Below, in pieces: positions 43,682 through 52,381 of a stretch of 64,000 bases of DNA; position 1 is the stretch's first letter, and each line of letters begins with the position of its first letter. Made by a program: the position numbers and the translations under genes. The stretch covers positions 35,870 through 99,869 of the forward strand of contig CAIZWN010000002.1 in NCBI GenBank assembly GCA_903936705.1. Direction: 5' to 3'. Below the pieces are notes generated by a model. That model made no database searches, had not been told where the DNA came from, and saw only the letters and a list, made by a program, of their open reading frames with translations. This DNA comes from an uncultured Myxococcales bacterium. GTDB lineage: Bacteria; Myxococcota_A; UBA9042; DTJE01.

Positions 43682-44629
43682 CTACATGCACTGGGTCATG
43701 CAGGTCTTCACGTCGACGTACTGGATGGTGCAGCAGACCAGGGGCGAGCCGCAATCGGTGTCCTGGGCGCAGTTGCAGACCTTGGCCAGCGAATAGCCAA
43801 ACGCGCCGACATCCTGGCAGGTCTGGCCCCCGCAGTCGGTATCGGCCACGCACTCGGACAGGCACAGTTTTGTCAGCCCCAGAAGGCTGACGCAAGTCTG
43901 GCCGCCCGAGCAGTCCGCAGTGGCCTCGCACGTGGGAACGGTGCCGCCGCCACTGCAGGTCGCCGCGCACTGGGCTGGCTGCCCATACTGACCGGGGCAG
44001 CACTGCTGGTTGTTGCTGCAGTCCTGCGCCGACTGGCATGCAATGGTGCCGCGGCACTCGTCAGGAGCCGTGCACCGCTGGCCCATCATCGAACTGCAGC
44101 ACACCTGGTCGGCAGGGCACGGCGGATTGTTGCCGCAGTTCAAGGGAACCGATCCCTCGTCGGTCGTCACGCCAGGATCGACCGGCACGACCAGGTCCTC
44201 GACGACGGGAACGTCGACTGCAACGTCGGCTGGACCAACCGTGTCCATGGGAGGCTGGAACATATCCTCGCCGGGCACCGAAGTGTCCTCGACAGGCACA
44301 TCCTCGCCCACAACCACGTCACCACCCGGAACGCCCTTGCAACCAGTCGAGGTGCAAGCCTGGCCGTTGGGGCAGGTGATCGACATCCAGTCCAGCCCGT
44401 CAACATTGCAAACCAGGAACACCGAACCCATGCAATTGGTCTCTCCGGGCCGGCAGACAAAGCCATCCGGCAGGGGCGCATCTGTCCCCGCGTCCCCCGA
44501 ATCCAGTTCGGCGGTGTCGCCACCGGGACCAGAAATGTCCAGGGATTGCAGGGTGCTAGAATCCGCGCCACAACCCATCGCCATTGCCAATGCCACAACA
44601 ACCAACCCGCTGCCGCAAATCTTCATCAT
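43682..44629 (-). CDS. Cysteine-rich lipoprotein
   Basis: The 315-residue product starts at ATG 44629 behind GAGG. The lipobox MAMGC puts the lipidated Cys near residue 20. An acidic Gly/Asp/Pro linker with a short Cys module (FVCRPGETNCMGSVFLVCNVDGLDWMSITC in pieces) is followed by many spaced cysteine pairs in the C-terminal half (CPADQVCCSS, CQSAQDCSNNQQCCPG, CEATADCSGGQTC, CVADTDCGGQTC, CAQDTDCGSPLVCC). This Dickkopf-like CxxxxxC pattern is common in myxobacterial exported proteins. Function unknown. Confidence 0.78.
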   Translation of the reverse strand: MMKICGSGLVVVALAMAMGCGADSSTLQSLDISGPGGDTAELDSGDAGTDAPLPDGFVCRPGETNCMGSVFLVCNVDGLDWMSITCPNGQACTSTGCKGVPGGDVVVGEDVPVEDTSVPGEDMFQPPMDTVGPADVAVDVPVVEDLVVPVDPGVTTDEGSVPLNCGNNPPCPADQVCCSSMMGQRCTAPDECRGTIACQSAQDCSNNQQCCPGQYGQPAQCAATCSGGGTVPTCEATADCSGGQTCVSLLGLTKLCLSECVADTDCGGQTCQDVGAFGYSLAKVCNCAQDTDCGSPLVCCTIQYVDVKTCMTQCM

Positions 44630-44848
44630 CTGTTCTACCTCGGTGGAAGGGATGGACCATCCGGACGGCGATGTTAGTCCCAGAAGAACGCTAGTCAACC
44701 GATAATTCGTTACCCGTCGATCGTAAGGCATCGTAGGCGCGCGGTTTGACATGGACGCCAAACAGCCACAACGGATCGGGGCCGAGCCTGCGCCGTGCCT
44801 TGAACAGCCTTGGTCACCCGGGAACAGATCAGGTCTGCGCGCCGGTTA

Positions 44849-44877
44849 TTGACTCAATTACGGACGGCCATTAGCAT
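44849..44877 (+). promoter_or_regulatory. Sigma70-type promoter for the CrtC/AttH-like lipoprotein
   Basis: TTGACT (44849-44854) and TAGCAT (44872-44877) are 17 bp apart, with the start codon 27 bp further on. It lies in the divergent gap between two lipoprotein genes. Confidence 0.5.
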
Positions 44878-44904
44878 CCCCACTGACACAACCAGGGGAT
44901 CCGT

Positions 44905-46278
44905 ATGCGAGTCTTGGCAGCCATGGCCGCCGTTATCCTGTCGCTTCCGATCGCGCTTTCGTCGTGTTCGACGTCGGAACAGGCCAGTGACTCGCTGGTG
45001 ACCGATAATTCTGGCGACGTCCCGGATTCCGGTGGTGACATTGCCAGGGACGAACTGACCGGCGAACTATCGGTTGATCTGCCGTCCGATCTGGCAGGCG
45101 ACCTTCAGGACGAGGCAACCCAGCCGACCGGTCGCGACGGCCTTCCCGGATGGAACATCCTTGGAAGTGCCTTCCTGGACGACAGCGCAATCGACGGCAT
45201 CTCGTTCGAGTGGGACTACTTCATGGTCCATGACGAGGCGGCCAACTTCACCGGCAGCATCGGCTATCTGATCGCAAACCCCAGGCAAAGGGACGACTTC
45301 TTCGGAAACCAGGTACCCAAGGGAGGCAACGTCGCGATGGCCGGCCGCTGGCCCGACGGTTCGATAACTTCCGAGTACGCCAATTTTGGATACGAGGGCT
45401 TTTCGGCCGGGGCAGACATCCGATCGTTCACAGCGGGCCCTCTGGTATCCGGCAACTTCGGGCGCATGACCCCTGACAAGGCGACAAACAGCCTGCGACT
45501 TGAGGGAAAGAACGGCAAGGCCGAGTGGGACCTGGTAGTCAGCCAGGGATGGCTGGCGCTGAGTGCCACAAAGGACCAGTTCATCCCCGTTCATGCGACC
45601 GACGTTGGTGTCCTGATGCCTGACGATGAACAGTGGAACGTGGACATGCTGTGGCCCTACACGCTAATCAAGGGGACCATCCACAACCTGGTGACAGACA
45701 CGACGCTGACCATAGACGGGCACGGCTATCGCGAAAACTCGTGGGGGCGATGGGGCTTCAACATGGGCGGATGGGACTTCGCGGTAGTCGGGGACAAGAA
45801 GGCCGGAGTGATGTGGGCCTGGCAGACCTACCACTTCGAATCGACTGCGCTGGACTACCTTGATTTCGGGATCGAACGTGACGGAAAACTGGATCTGGCC
45901 ACCTTCCGGGCCGAGCGCGGGGAACTTGGCTGGCGGCACGACACGTGGCGCTGGGACTCGGTTGCCCGGCAGTGCGTTCCAAGATCAGCGCTGGTCATTG
46001 CCAAGAACTCGAAGTACCTGGTAGAGGCCACCGTCGATGTCGGCGCCAATTCGACACCCATGCTGTCAGACGCCACCGATGCCACCGCGGCGTACGTCAT
46101 CTTCATTCTTTTCCCAACAGTGACCGGAACCGTGAAGGATGCGACAACCGGGGACTTGCTGGCTTCCTTCAGCGGGTTGGCGGGCGGCGAGTTCGCGAAC
46201 GCCAGATCGGAGGCGGTTTCGATGACCGAGGAGGAATGCGCGGTGTTCGGCGCCGACTACACGTCCCCAATGCCCTAG
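44905..46278 (+). CDS. Lipoprotein with lipocalin-like (CrtC/AttH-type) beta-barrel
   Basis: The 457-residue protein has a lipobox ALSSC (Cys at 21) and a Asp/Ser-rich linker to about 75. The body has Trp/Gly-rich beta-strand motifs, FEWDYFMVHDEAANFTGSIG YLIANP, and especially GHGYRENSWGRWGFNMGGWDFAVVG in segments, that resemble tandem lipocalin domains of CrtC/AttH/Svf1-type proteins. That family includes carotenoid hydratases and Diels-Alderases, but the active residues cannot be assigned here. It has its own promoter and is followed by a PAAR gene. Confidence 0.65.
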   Translation: MRVLAAMAAVILSLPIALSSCSTSEQASDSLVTDNSGDVPDSGGDIARDELTGELSVDLPSDLAGDLQDEATQPTGRDGLPGWNILGSAFLDDSAIDGISFEWDYFMVHDEAANFTGSIGYLIANPRQRDDFFGNQVPKGGNVAMAGRWPDGSITSEYANFGYEGFSAGADIRSFTAGPLVSGNFGRMTPDKATNSLRLEGKNGKAEWDLVVSQGWLALSATKDQFIPVHATDVGVLMPDDEQWNVDMLWPYTLIKGTIHNLVTDTTLTIDGHGYRENSWGRWGFNMGGWDFAVVGDKKAGVMWAWQTYHFESTALDYLDFGIERDGKLDLATFRAERGELGWRHDTWRWDSVARQCVPRSALVIAKNSKYLVEATVDVGANSTPMLSDATDATAAYVIFILFPTVTGTVKDATTGDLLASFSGLAGGEFANARSEAVSMTEEECAVFGADYTSPMP

Positions 46279-46345
46279 CGGAACCTGCATTGACCGGCAG
46301 GACCCAATCGAAGGATACTTCCAGTCCAGGTTGCCAGGAGTTCCC

Positions 46346-46666
46346 ATGCCGGGCGCGGGTCGAGTCGGAGACATGTCGCAGTGCCCTGCCGACGCCCACG
46401 GTTGCCCGGGGTGCGCCCATCCTGTCATGGGGCCGGCAATTGCGGGATCCGTGAACGTCCAGATAAACGGGATTCCGGCTTTGCGCATAGGCGATCCCGG
46501 AATCCACGCGGCATGCTGCGGCCCCAATCAGTGGAAGGCGACACTGGGCAGTTCGACCGTCATGATCAACGACATTCCGGCACACCGCATGGGCGACATG
46601 ACCATGCATTGCGGCGGCGTCGGGAAGTTGATCCAGGGCAGTAACGACGTCATGATCGGCGGATAA
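46346..46666 (+). CDS. PAAR-domain protein
   Basis: The 106-residue protein starts at ATG 46346 with AGGAG five bases upstream. It is a single PAAR domain: MPGAGRVGDMSQCPADAHGC, VNVQINGIPALRIGDPG, STVMINDIPAHRMGDMTMHC GGVGKLIQGSNDVMIGG. PAAR proteins sharpen the VgrG spike of type VI secretion systems or phage-like injectors and bind zinc through His/Cys. No VgrG, Hcp or effector gene is next to it, so it is an orphan here. Confidence 0.88.
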   Translation: MPGAGRVGDMSQCPADAHGCPGCAHPVMGPAIAGSVNVQINGIPALRIGDPGIHAACCGPNQWKATLGSSTVMINDIPAHRMGDMTMHCGGVGKLIQGSNDVMIGG

Positions 46667-46702
46667 CGTCAACACCAACGGCCCGTTTCGGGAACCAGGG
46701 AA

Positions 46703-47305
46703 TTATCGACGCGAACCTTGACGCAGCAGGGGGGCGTACCGCATCCGCACCGGGCTCCAGCCGCGACCGTCCGTGTTCGTCAAGCCGGCGTGAAGGCACA
46801 GCCCTCCGACCAGCCAGCCGCCCCGAGGGGTGTCGCGACCCTCGGGAAGCGCCTGGGAAACGGCCTGCATGGCCGGTTCTCCCGTCACCAGGGCCAGGGT
46901 CACGCCGACGGTATCCAGCGCCTGGACGTCCATACCGATCTCGTTCAGGCGACTGGCTGCAAGGCTGGTCACGGCAGCAAGCTCGTCGCCCTTCGAGGTC
47001 AGAACCACCATGATGAGCCCCTCGGCATCGCCCTGACGCAGCAGGACCGGCGGGGCCATCTGGACCCCGAATTCCTCAAGTTCACGGGTTGCCAACCTAA
47101 GAGCCTCGCCCGCCGCTTCCTCGCCACCCGCCGACCCCAAGGAGCCCATTGCAAGGGGCGCCACGTACTGATGCGGAGGGACCCAGGCAACACCGGTGAC
47201 CTTCGGACCCAGGTCCCCGGCAAGATGCCGCGCAACGTCCAGCAGGCCGTTCACTACCTGAACGGATGGCTCGATTACGCAGCCAAACCGGATCTCGTCA
47301 GACAT
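46703..47305 (-). CDS. Uncharacterised cytoplasmic protein
   Basis: The 200-residue protein starts at ATG 47305 with GGAGGAAACG upstream; the open frame extends to 47575 but that part has no support. It is mixed alpha/beta (MSDEIRFGCVIEPSVQVVNG LLDVARHLAGDLGPKVTGVA WVPPHQYVAPL). No convincing family; a two-histidine phosphoesterase fold was considered because of the WVPPHQY segment, but the required HxT pair is absent. It lies downstream of the CinA gene on the same strand. Confidence 0.6.
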   Translation of the reverse strand: MSDEIRFGCVIEPSVQVVNGLLDVARHLAGDLGPKVTGVAWVPPHQYVAPLAMGSLGSAGGEEAAGEALRLATRELEEFGVQMAPPVLLRQGDAEGLIMVVLTSKGDELAAVTSLAASRLNEIGMDVQALDTVGVTLALVTGEPAMQAVSQALPEGRDTPRGGWLVGGLCLHAGLTNTDGRGWSPVRMRYAPLLRQGSRR

Positions 47306-47372
47306 CGTTTCCTCCAGCGAATTACCGAGGCAGCCGCCACGGTCGTCCGGATTTCCGTTTCCCAATGAATCG

Positions 47373-48044
47373 TTACCGACAACGACGACGCACGCCGTCC
47401 ATTGCCTCGAAGGCGGCTGCGCGGCGCACCTTGTCCCGACCGCCTTCGAACACCCGCACGCGCGATTCGACCAGCCCGCGGTCATCCCACGCCAACCAGA
47501 CTGTTCCCACCGGTTTTTCGGGGGATCCGCCACCAGGCCCGGCCACGCCAGACACGGCGACAGCCAGATCGGCACCAGCCAGCGCCCGGACCGAGCGCGC
47601 CATGGCCTCTACAACCGGCCCCGACACCGCACCATGGTCGCGCAGCATTTCAGGCGGGACACCAAGCACGCCGGCCTTGACCTCGTCCGAATACGCAATC
47701 ACTCCGCCGCGGAACACGGCGCTGCTGCCTGGCACATCGGTAATCAACGTGGCAATCAGGCCGCCAGTGCACGATTCGGCGGTTGCAAGTTTTCGCCCCG
47801 ACGCAGCCAGCGCAGACACGACCACCGCCTCGAAGGACTGACCGTCAATGGAAACCACCTGATCCGCGAAGCGATCCAGCAGCGCCTCCATTGCCGGGCG
47901 ATCGGGGCACTTTACATGCACCTCCGGATAGACCTCCCAGGCAATCATCGGGTTGGCTGGGACCGACACGTCGCGGCCCAGGAGCACGACATCACCGATA
48001 GCGGCACCGTACAGGCGCACGACCCTGGGAAAATCGCGGGACAT
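47373..48044 (-). CDS. CinA C-terminal-type nicotinamide-nucleotide amidohydrolase (PncC-like), N-terminally truncated CinA
   Basis: The 223-residue protein starts at ATG 48044 behind GGAG. Residues about 75-220 form the CinA C-terminal domain: LAASGRKLATAESCTGGLIA TLITDVPGSSAVFRGGVIAY SDEVK and AVSGVAGPGGGSPEKPVGTVW, with the catalytic Ser/Thr motif SCTGG. The first 70 residues (FPRVVRLYGAAIGDVVLLGR DVSVPANPMIAWEVYPEVHV) match the end of the CinA N-terminal half, but the MoaB-like domain is missing. It would deamidate NMN to nicotinate mononucleotide in NAD salvage. It looks like a naturally shortened CinA. Confidence 0.85.
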   Translation of the reverse strand: MSRDFPRVVRLYGAAIGDVVLLGRDVSVPANPMIAWEVYPEVHVKCPDRPAMEALLDRFADQVVSIDGQSFEAVVVSALAASGRKLATAESCTGGLIATLITDVPGSSAVFRGGVIAYSDEVKAGVLGVPPEMLRDHGAVSGPVVEAMARSVRALAGADLAVAVSGVAGPGGGSPEKPVGTVWLAWDDRGLVESRVRVFEGGRDKVRRAAAFEAMDGVRRRCR

Positions 48045-48088
48045 CAAGGCTCCAGGCCGGCATTTTGCCGACGATCAAGGCGGGTTCT

Positions 48089-48532
48089 TCAGTTCTTCTT
48101 TGGGGCGTCCTCGCCCTCCTTGGTCAAGGAGAACTTGTGACGGACGTCGGCCGGCAATTCGTGGGTCTTCCTGTAGCGCGGTTCAAGCTGATCGACCGGA
48201 TAGGCCTCGGGGCCGATTTCATCCTCTTTCACCATGTCGCCCGCCATGAACCACTTGGTCTCGGAAAACTCGCCCTTTTTCGTCTTGGGCGCCGCCGCCG
48301 GCTTGGCCGCAGCAGGCTTGGCCGCAGCAGGCTTGGCCGCCACTGGAGGCCGGGACACGGGCTTCGCTGCCGGCGCAGGCGCAGGCGCAGGCGCAGGCGC
48401 GGCCGGAACGATCCTCGTCACTTCCTCGCTGTCGCCATCCCGCAGTTTGACATCCTCCAGCGGCGTGCCGTCCATGGGACAGAACCTGCCTCCAGACGGC
48501 CAGGTGCGCTGGCATTTCGGGCAGATTTTCAT
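48089..48532 (-). CDS. Zinc-ribbon protein with Pro/Ala/Lys-rich linker
   Basis: The 147-residue protein starts at ATG 48532 with AGGGG upstream. An N-terminal zinc ribbon (MKICPKCQRTWPSGGRFCPMDGTPL, four cysteines) is joined by a PAPAPAPA and KPAAAKPAAAKPAAA linker to a conserved-looking end (KWFMAGDMVKEDEIGPEAYP, ADVRHKFSLTKEGED). The linker DNA has short tandem repeats. Unknown role; such ribbons often sit on regulatory or secretion-linked proteins in deltaproteobacteria. Confidence 0.68.
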   Translation of the reverse strand: MKICPKCQRTWPSGGRFCPMDGTPLEDVKLRDGDSEEVTRIVPAAPAPAPAPAPAAKPVSRPPVAAKPAAAKPAAAKPAAAPKTKKGEFSETKWFMAGDMVKEDEIGPEAYPVDQLEPRYRKTHELPADVRHKFSLTKEGEDAPKKN

Positions 48533-48685
48533 TTGCGATCCCCTGCAAGGTCCGGACTGGACTTTACCACGCCTGCCGCGCAGGCTCCAACGACGCGCTT
48601 GCCAGGGGTGCACGATTACGCACCTGGATGGTTGCAAGCACCTGAAATCAGAAGAACGTCCGAAAGCGGTAGAAGCCGCGGTTAC

Positions 48686-50515
48686 CTATTGTCGGGCGCC
48701 GACATTCCAGTTCACTGCGTGCGAACCACAGGTGAAAGTCCCGGCTTCCCAGAGGCCCCCTGGCGCAAGTGGCACGGATGAAACATCGATCTGACCGGTG
48801 TTGTCGACGACGGCGATGGTCGCCTGGACCGGGCCCCAGGCACCAGCAAGTGGATAATCGGCGCCGAATCGGAAAACCTGCCCGACGGTACATCCTGACA
48901 GTTGAATCACGACGACCTCTGGCACCATCCCGTCCAGGCTGTAAGACGGCATTGACACACAGTCGATGCCGGAACCGGAACATTCCCAGTCGGATCCGGA
49001 TGGGTTCCGATTTTCCCAGAAGCAGTCGTACGGAATGTTGTCGAAACCGTCAGGACGGGCAGGTGCAAAGCGGTGCAGAACGTGCAAGTCGAGGTCTGGT
49101 CCCGCGCCGGGATTAACCTTGGACCCGTCCTGATTCGTCCAGGTCAAAACCATCGCTGCCACCAAACCGCGTTCCACCGTCACCTTCTGCACGGCATCGC
49201 CGCACGTAAGGTTTCCATTGTCGTCGGAAACCTCCAGGTGGAAGATGTAATCACCCGGCACTGCGGCGAACAGGGAAACGTCGCTTCGCGTATCGTCCGG
49301 AACCAGTGTCCCAAGGTTCCCCACTGGCTGTTCCACAGTCCACTTGTACCCATTGACGACGCCAAAATCCGACCTCGACGGGAAGCTGGAGGCGAACAGA
49401 AGGGTCCCGGCAGGCACCGCCACCGGTTCGAACGGACGAATCCCCGGCTGCGCACACTTGACCGCGTAGGCAGTACCGTTAAGTGGCAGTGACGTAGACA
49501 CCATGAACTGGTTCCCCACGAGGGTCACGAGGCCGGACAAGGGACTGAAGAATCCGCCAGGCCCAGCCGAGGTCGGCGCCCAGACGACATTGATATCCAC
49601 CGAGGCTCCAGGGGCCAGTGTCAGAGGAACCGCGGCGGTCGGAGCCATGCCGCCAGGCAGTGTCGAATAGTCGAGACTGACACCGGCAGCAGCACCGGGG
49701 CCATCGACCACCAGGCTGCTGATGATAAGCGCCTTCCCGCCACAGGATTCAATCCTGACCGAGACCGTGGCAGTTTCACCAACCATCACCGGGCCGAATG
49801 CGACCTCATTTGGCACGAACACGGCGCAAGCCGTCTGGAGATTTCCGCGAAGGAAGACCTTGGGAGGGGCGTCGGGAGCACTGGTATCGCTGCTGAAAAC
49901 CTCGAATATCGCCTCGGCCTTTCCGTCGGTTGTAGGCGAGAAGACCATGAACTGCTGCATGGTGCCATTCTTTGCAAGGACGCGGGGGGGGGCCAGAACC
50001 CATTCACGACCGCCAGATACCGCCGTCGGTTCGACGTCGATCTCGGGAGCAAAGTCCTGCGAGCCTGTTATCTTGAAACGATCGATACTCAGGTTGCCCT
50101 GGCCGATGTTGCTGACCGATATGGCGCGCCTGGACGAGCCGCCAGCGAACACGTATCCGAATTCCAGGGTGAACGGCTCGAGCTTGCAGACTCCTGACGT
50201 CTCGGCACCAGGATCGCCCGGCAAATCCTTCAGGGGCACATCCAAAACCGGGACGTCCACACCATGATCGACGCCACCTGGGTCGCCAACATCACCAGGG
50301 GAATCAAGGCCCGGGTCGATGGAACCGGGTTCCTCCAGCGTTTCCAGCAGGTCGTGGCCGGATGAATCCGCATCGGGAACCCACAGATCCGAGGGGACGT
50401 CCGACTGGCTTGCCTGGTCATTTCCGGCATCCCCGGAAACTGACCATCGGGTGCAGCCTCCGGCCGCTGCCACGATAACCAGCACCCAGGTCAAGGCATC
50501 CGGGCACACCCGCAT
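48686..50515 (-). CDS. Large lipoprotein with ASH/choice-of-anchor-like domains
   Basis: The 609-residue protein has a lipobox AAGGC (Cys at about 21) and an acidic Asp/Gly/Pro/Ser-rich linker to about 105. A beta-sandwich region (FTLEFGYVFAGGSSRRAISV SNIGQGNLSIDRFKI, VAFGPVMVGETATVSVRIES CGGKALIISSL) resembles tandem ASPM/SPD2/Hydin-type domains. A PKD-like segment (GDYIFHLEVSDDNGNLTCGDAV) and a C-terminal domain (LTWTNQDGSKVNPGAGPDLDLHVLH) follow. The pattern is common in myxobacterial surface lipoproteins. GGAGGG precedes the start. Confidence 0.75.
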   Translation of the reverse strand: MRVCPDALTWVLVIVAAAGGCTRWSVSGDAGNDQASQSDVPSDLWVPDADSSGHDLLETLEEPGSIDPGLDSPGDVGDPGGVDHGVDVPVLDVPLKDLPGDPGAETSGVCKLEPFTLEFGYVFAGGSSRRAISVSNIGQGNLSIDRFKITGSQDFAPEIDVEPTAVSGGREWVLAPPRVLAKNGTMQQFMVFSPTTDGKAEAIFEVFSSDTSAPDAPPKVFLRGNLQTACAVFVPNEVAFGPVMVGETATVSVRIESCGGKALIISSLVVDGPGAAAGVSLDYSTLPGGMAPTAAVPLTLAPGASVDINVVWAPTSAGPGGFFSPLSGLVTLVGNQFMVSTSLPLNGTAYAVKCAQPGIRPFEPVAVPAGTLLFASSFPSRSDFGVVNGYKWTVEQPVGNLGTLVPDDTRSDVSLFAAVPGDYIFHLEVSDDNGNLTCGDAVQKVTVERGLVAAMVLTWTNQDGSKVNPGAGPDLDLHVLHRFAPARPDGFDNIPYDCFWENRNPSGSDWECSGSGIDCVSMPSYSLDGMVPEVVVIQLSGCTVGQVFRFGADYPLAGAWGPVQATIAVVDNTGQIDVSSVPLAPGGLWEAGTFTCGSHAVNWNVGARQ

Positions 50516-50614
50516 TCAGACCCTCCACGAACCGGATCCGACGGAATGATACATTGGCTTCAAGCGCGATGCTGGAAAGACGTGATTTGCCCTTCAGCCA
50601 TGCCATTCCCCGGA

Positions 50615-51421
50615 TCAGGAAGACCGGCCGGAATCGTCGGACCTGCCGGCCAGGGCATCCGCCAGACCGTCAAGAACAACTCCAAGGTCCGGCCGCGAAG
50701 GCACCAGACCTGGCTTGATCCCGCGGGCTTCCAAGGCCATCGCAGTAGTGGGACCGATCGCAACCACCAGCGCACACCGAAGAATGCGCCGGGCTGCGTC
50801 GTCCCCAAGAATCTCGAAGAGTCCATCAAGGGAGGAAGGGCTTAGGAACAGCGCCGCATCCAGTGCATCCGCACCAAGCAAGGCCGCGACCTCTTCCGGG
50901 GTATGGCTGGCCGTCACTGTACGGTAGGCCACGACGGATTCGACGTTCCCGCCGGCCGCCCTGAGCCCGTCGATTACAACCTCCCGACCGGCCTGAGCGC
51001 GCAGCACCAGCACTCGCCCCGCTGATGCGCCATCGGCCAGCAACGCCTGCAGCAGCCCGTCGCCGTCCTCGCGGGCAGGCACCAGCACGCCAGTCGCCCC
51101 GGCCTTCTCCAGTGCCGCCGCCGTTGATCGCCCAACCGCTGCAAACCTGGGACGGCCCATGGCATCGGGCACCAGGCCGGAAGAACCTACACCATCAGCC
51201 AGGACTGCGGCCCCGGTCGGCGAAGTCACGACGACGTAATCGAATGCATGCACGGCGGCAAGCGCTTCCAGCAGAGGTGCGGTCGGTTCCGGAGCGGCAA
51301 ACCCTATCGTGGGAAAGACAACCGCCACGCCGCCACGTTCCTCGATGGCGGCAGCCGTCTGCCCGGCCTTCGCGGCATCGCGGGTTACCAGGATCCGGCG
51401 ACCTGCAAGCGATGCGCCCAA
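50615..51421 (-). CDS. hemD: Uroporphyrinogen-III synthase
   Basis: The 268-residue protein starts at a TTG (51421) with GGAG five bases before. It has the two-lobed HemD fold: GRRILVTRDAAKAGQTAAAI EERGGVAVVFPTI, VVVTSPTGAAVLADG, VLVLRAQAGREVVIDGLRAA GGNVESVVAYRTV, DALDAALFLSPSSLDGLFEI and VVAIGPTTAMALEARG. It closes the tetrapyrrole ring made by HemC. The gene is 30 bp downstream of hemC. Confidence 0.9.
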   Translation of the reverse strand: MGASLAGRRILVTRDAAKAGQTAAAIEERGGVAVVFPTIGFAAPEPTAPLLEALAAVHAFDYVVVTSPTGAAVLADGVGSSGLVPDAMGRPRFAAVGRSTAAALEKAGATGVLVPAREDGDGLLQALLADGASAGRVLVLRAQAGREVVIDGLRAAGGNVESVVAYRTVTASHTPEEVAALLGADALDAALFLSPSSLDGLFEILGDDAARRILRCALVVAIGPTTAMALEARGIKPGLVPSRPDLGVVLDGLADALAGRSDDSGRSS

Positions 51422-51451
51422 GTAATCTCCATGTCGTTTTGAACGTGAACC

Positions 51452-52381
51452 CTAGCTGGCAGCCGCCTCAAGTTCATCAAGAATCTGGCGCCCCCCGTTG
51501 GCCAGCAGTTGCTGGGCAACCTGACGGCCTGCATCCTCGGGAGACTTCACGGAACCCTCGACATTGACCAGTCGCAGGTCAGTGCCATCGGGCCGGCCAA
51601 GCATCCCAGCCATCACGATCGCCTCGCCCTCGATCCTGGCAAACGCCCCCAGCGGCACCTGGCAACCGCCGCCCATCGCGGCAAGGAAGGCCCGCTCGGC
51701 GCGCATCACAATCCGGGTTGGCGCATGCTCGAGTGCCCGGCGCAGCAAATCCAGCACCTCGCTATCGTCGGTGCGACACTCGACCACCACGATGCCCTGC
51801 CCCGCTGCCGGCACGAACTCGGGCGGCGTCAGGAAGGCCGAGATCCGGTCCGACAAGCCCAGCCGGCGCAGGCCAGCAGCGGCCAGCACGATGGCGTCCA
51901 GGCCCTCGTCCAGTTTCCGCAGACGGGTTTCGACGTTGCCCCTCAAACTGACGACGCACAAATCAGGCCGAATCGCCATCAGCATGGCCTGCCTACGCAG
52001 GCTTGAAGTCCCGACGCGCGCCCCCTGAGGCAGGCTCTTGGGACACTGCCACGAGCGCGATACGAATGCGTCATAGGCGACCTCGCGAACCAGCGCCGCA
52101 CCCAGAATCAGTCCATCGGGCAGCTCGGCAGGCACGTCCTTCAGGCTGTGCACTGCCAGATCGCACCTGCCATCCAGCAGAGCTTCCTCGATTTCCTTCA
52201 CGAAAAGACCCTTGCCTCCAACCTTCGCAAGCGGCACGTCCAGGATCTTGTCGCCCTTCGTATGAATAATCTCGATACCGATCTCGATCCCAGGAACTGC
52301 CGCCTTCAGCCCAGCCGCGACCATCTCGGTCTGCGTTATCGCCAGACGGCTTCCCCTGGTACCAATCATCAGGCTACGCAT
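51452..52381 (-). CDS. hemC: Porphobilinogen deaminase (hydroxymethylbilane synthase)
   Basis: The 309-residue enzyme has the canonical motifs: IGTRGSRLAITQTEMVAAGL, VHSLKDVPAELPDGLILGA, GTSSLRRQAMLMAIRPDL, LRGNVETRLRKLDEG and the dipyrromethane-cofactor cysteine in MGGGCQVPLGAFA. It polymerises four porphobilinogens to hydroxymethylbilane. Two adjacent ATG codons compete; the second (52381) has the better spacing from GGGAGG. It overlaps the 3' end of hemA by 8 bp. Confidence 0.95.
   Translation of the reverse strand: MRSLMIGTRGSRLAITQTEMVAAGLKAAVPGIEIGIEIIHTKGDKILDVPLAKVGGKGLFVKEIEEALLDGRCDLAVHSLKDVPAELPDGLILGAALVREVAYDAFVSRSWQCPKSLPQGARVGTSSLRRQAMLMAIRPDLCVVSLRGNVETRLRKLDEGLDAIVLAAAGLRRLGLSDRISAFLTPPEFVPAAGQGIVVVECRTDDSEVLDLLRRALEHAPTRIVMRAERAFLAAMGGGCQVPLGAFARIEGEAIVMAGMLGRPDGTDLRLVNVEGSVKSPEDAGRQVAQQLLANGGRQILDELEAAAS

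Noticed and set aside
46703..47305. 2H phosphoesterase (LigT-like) assignment
   Set aside because: Only a vague WVPPHQY similarity; the two HxT/S motifs are absent.
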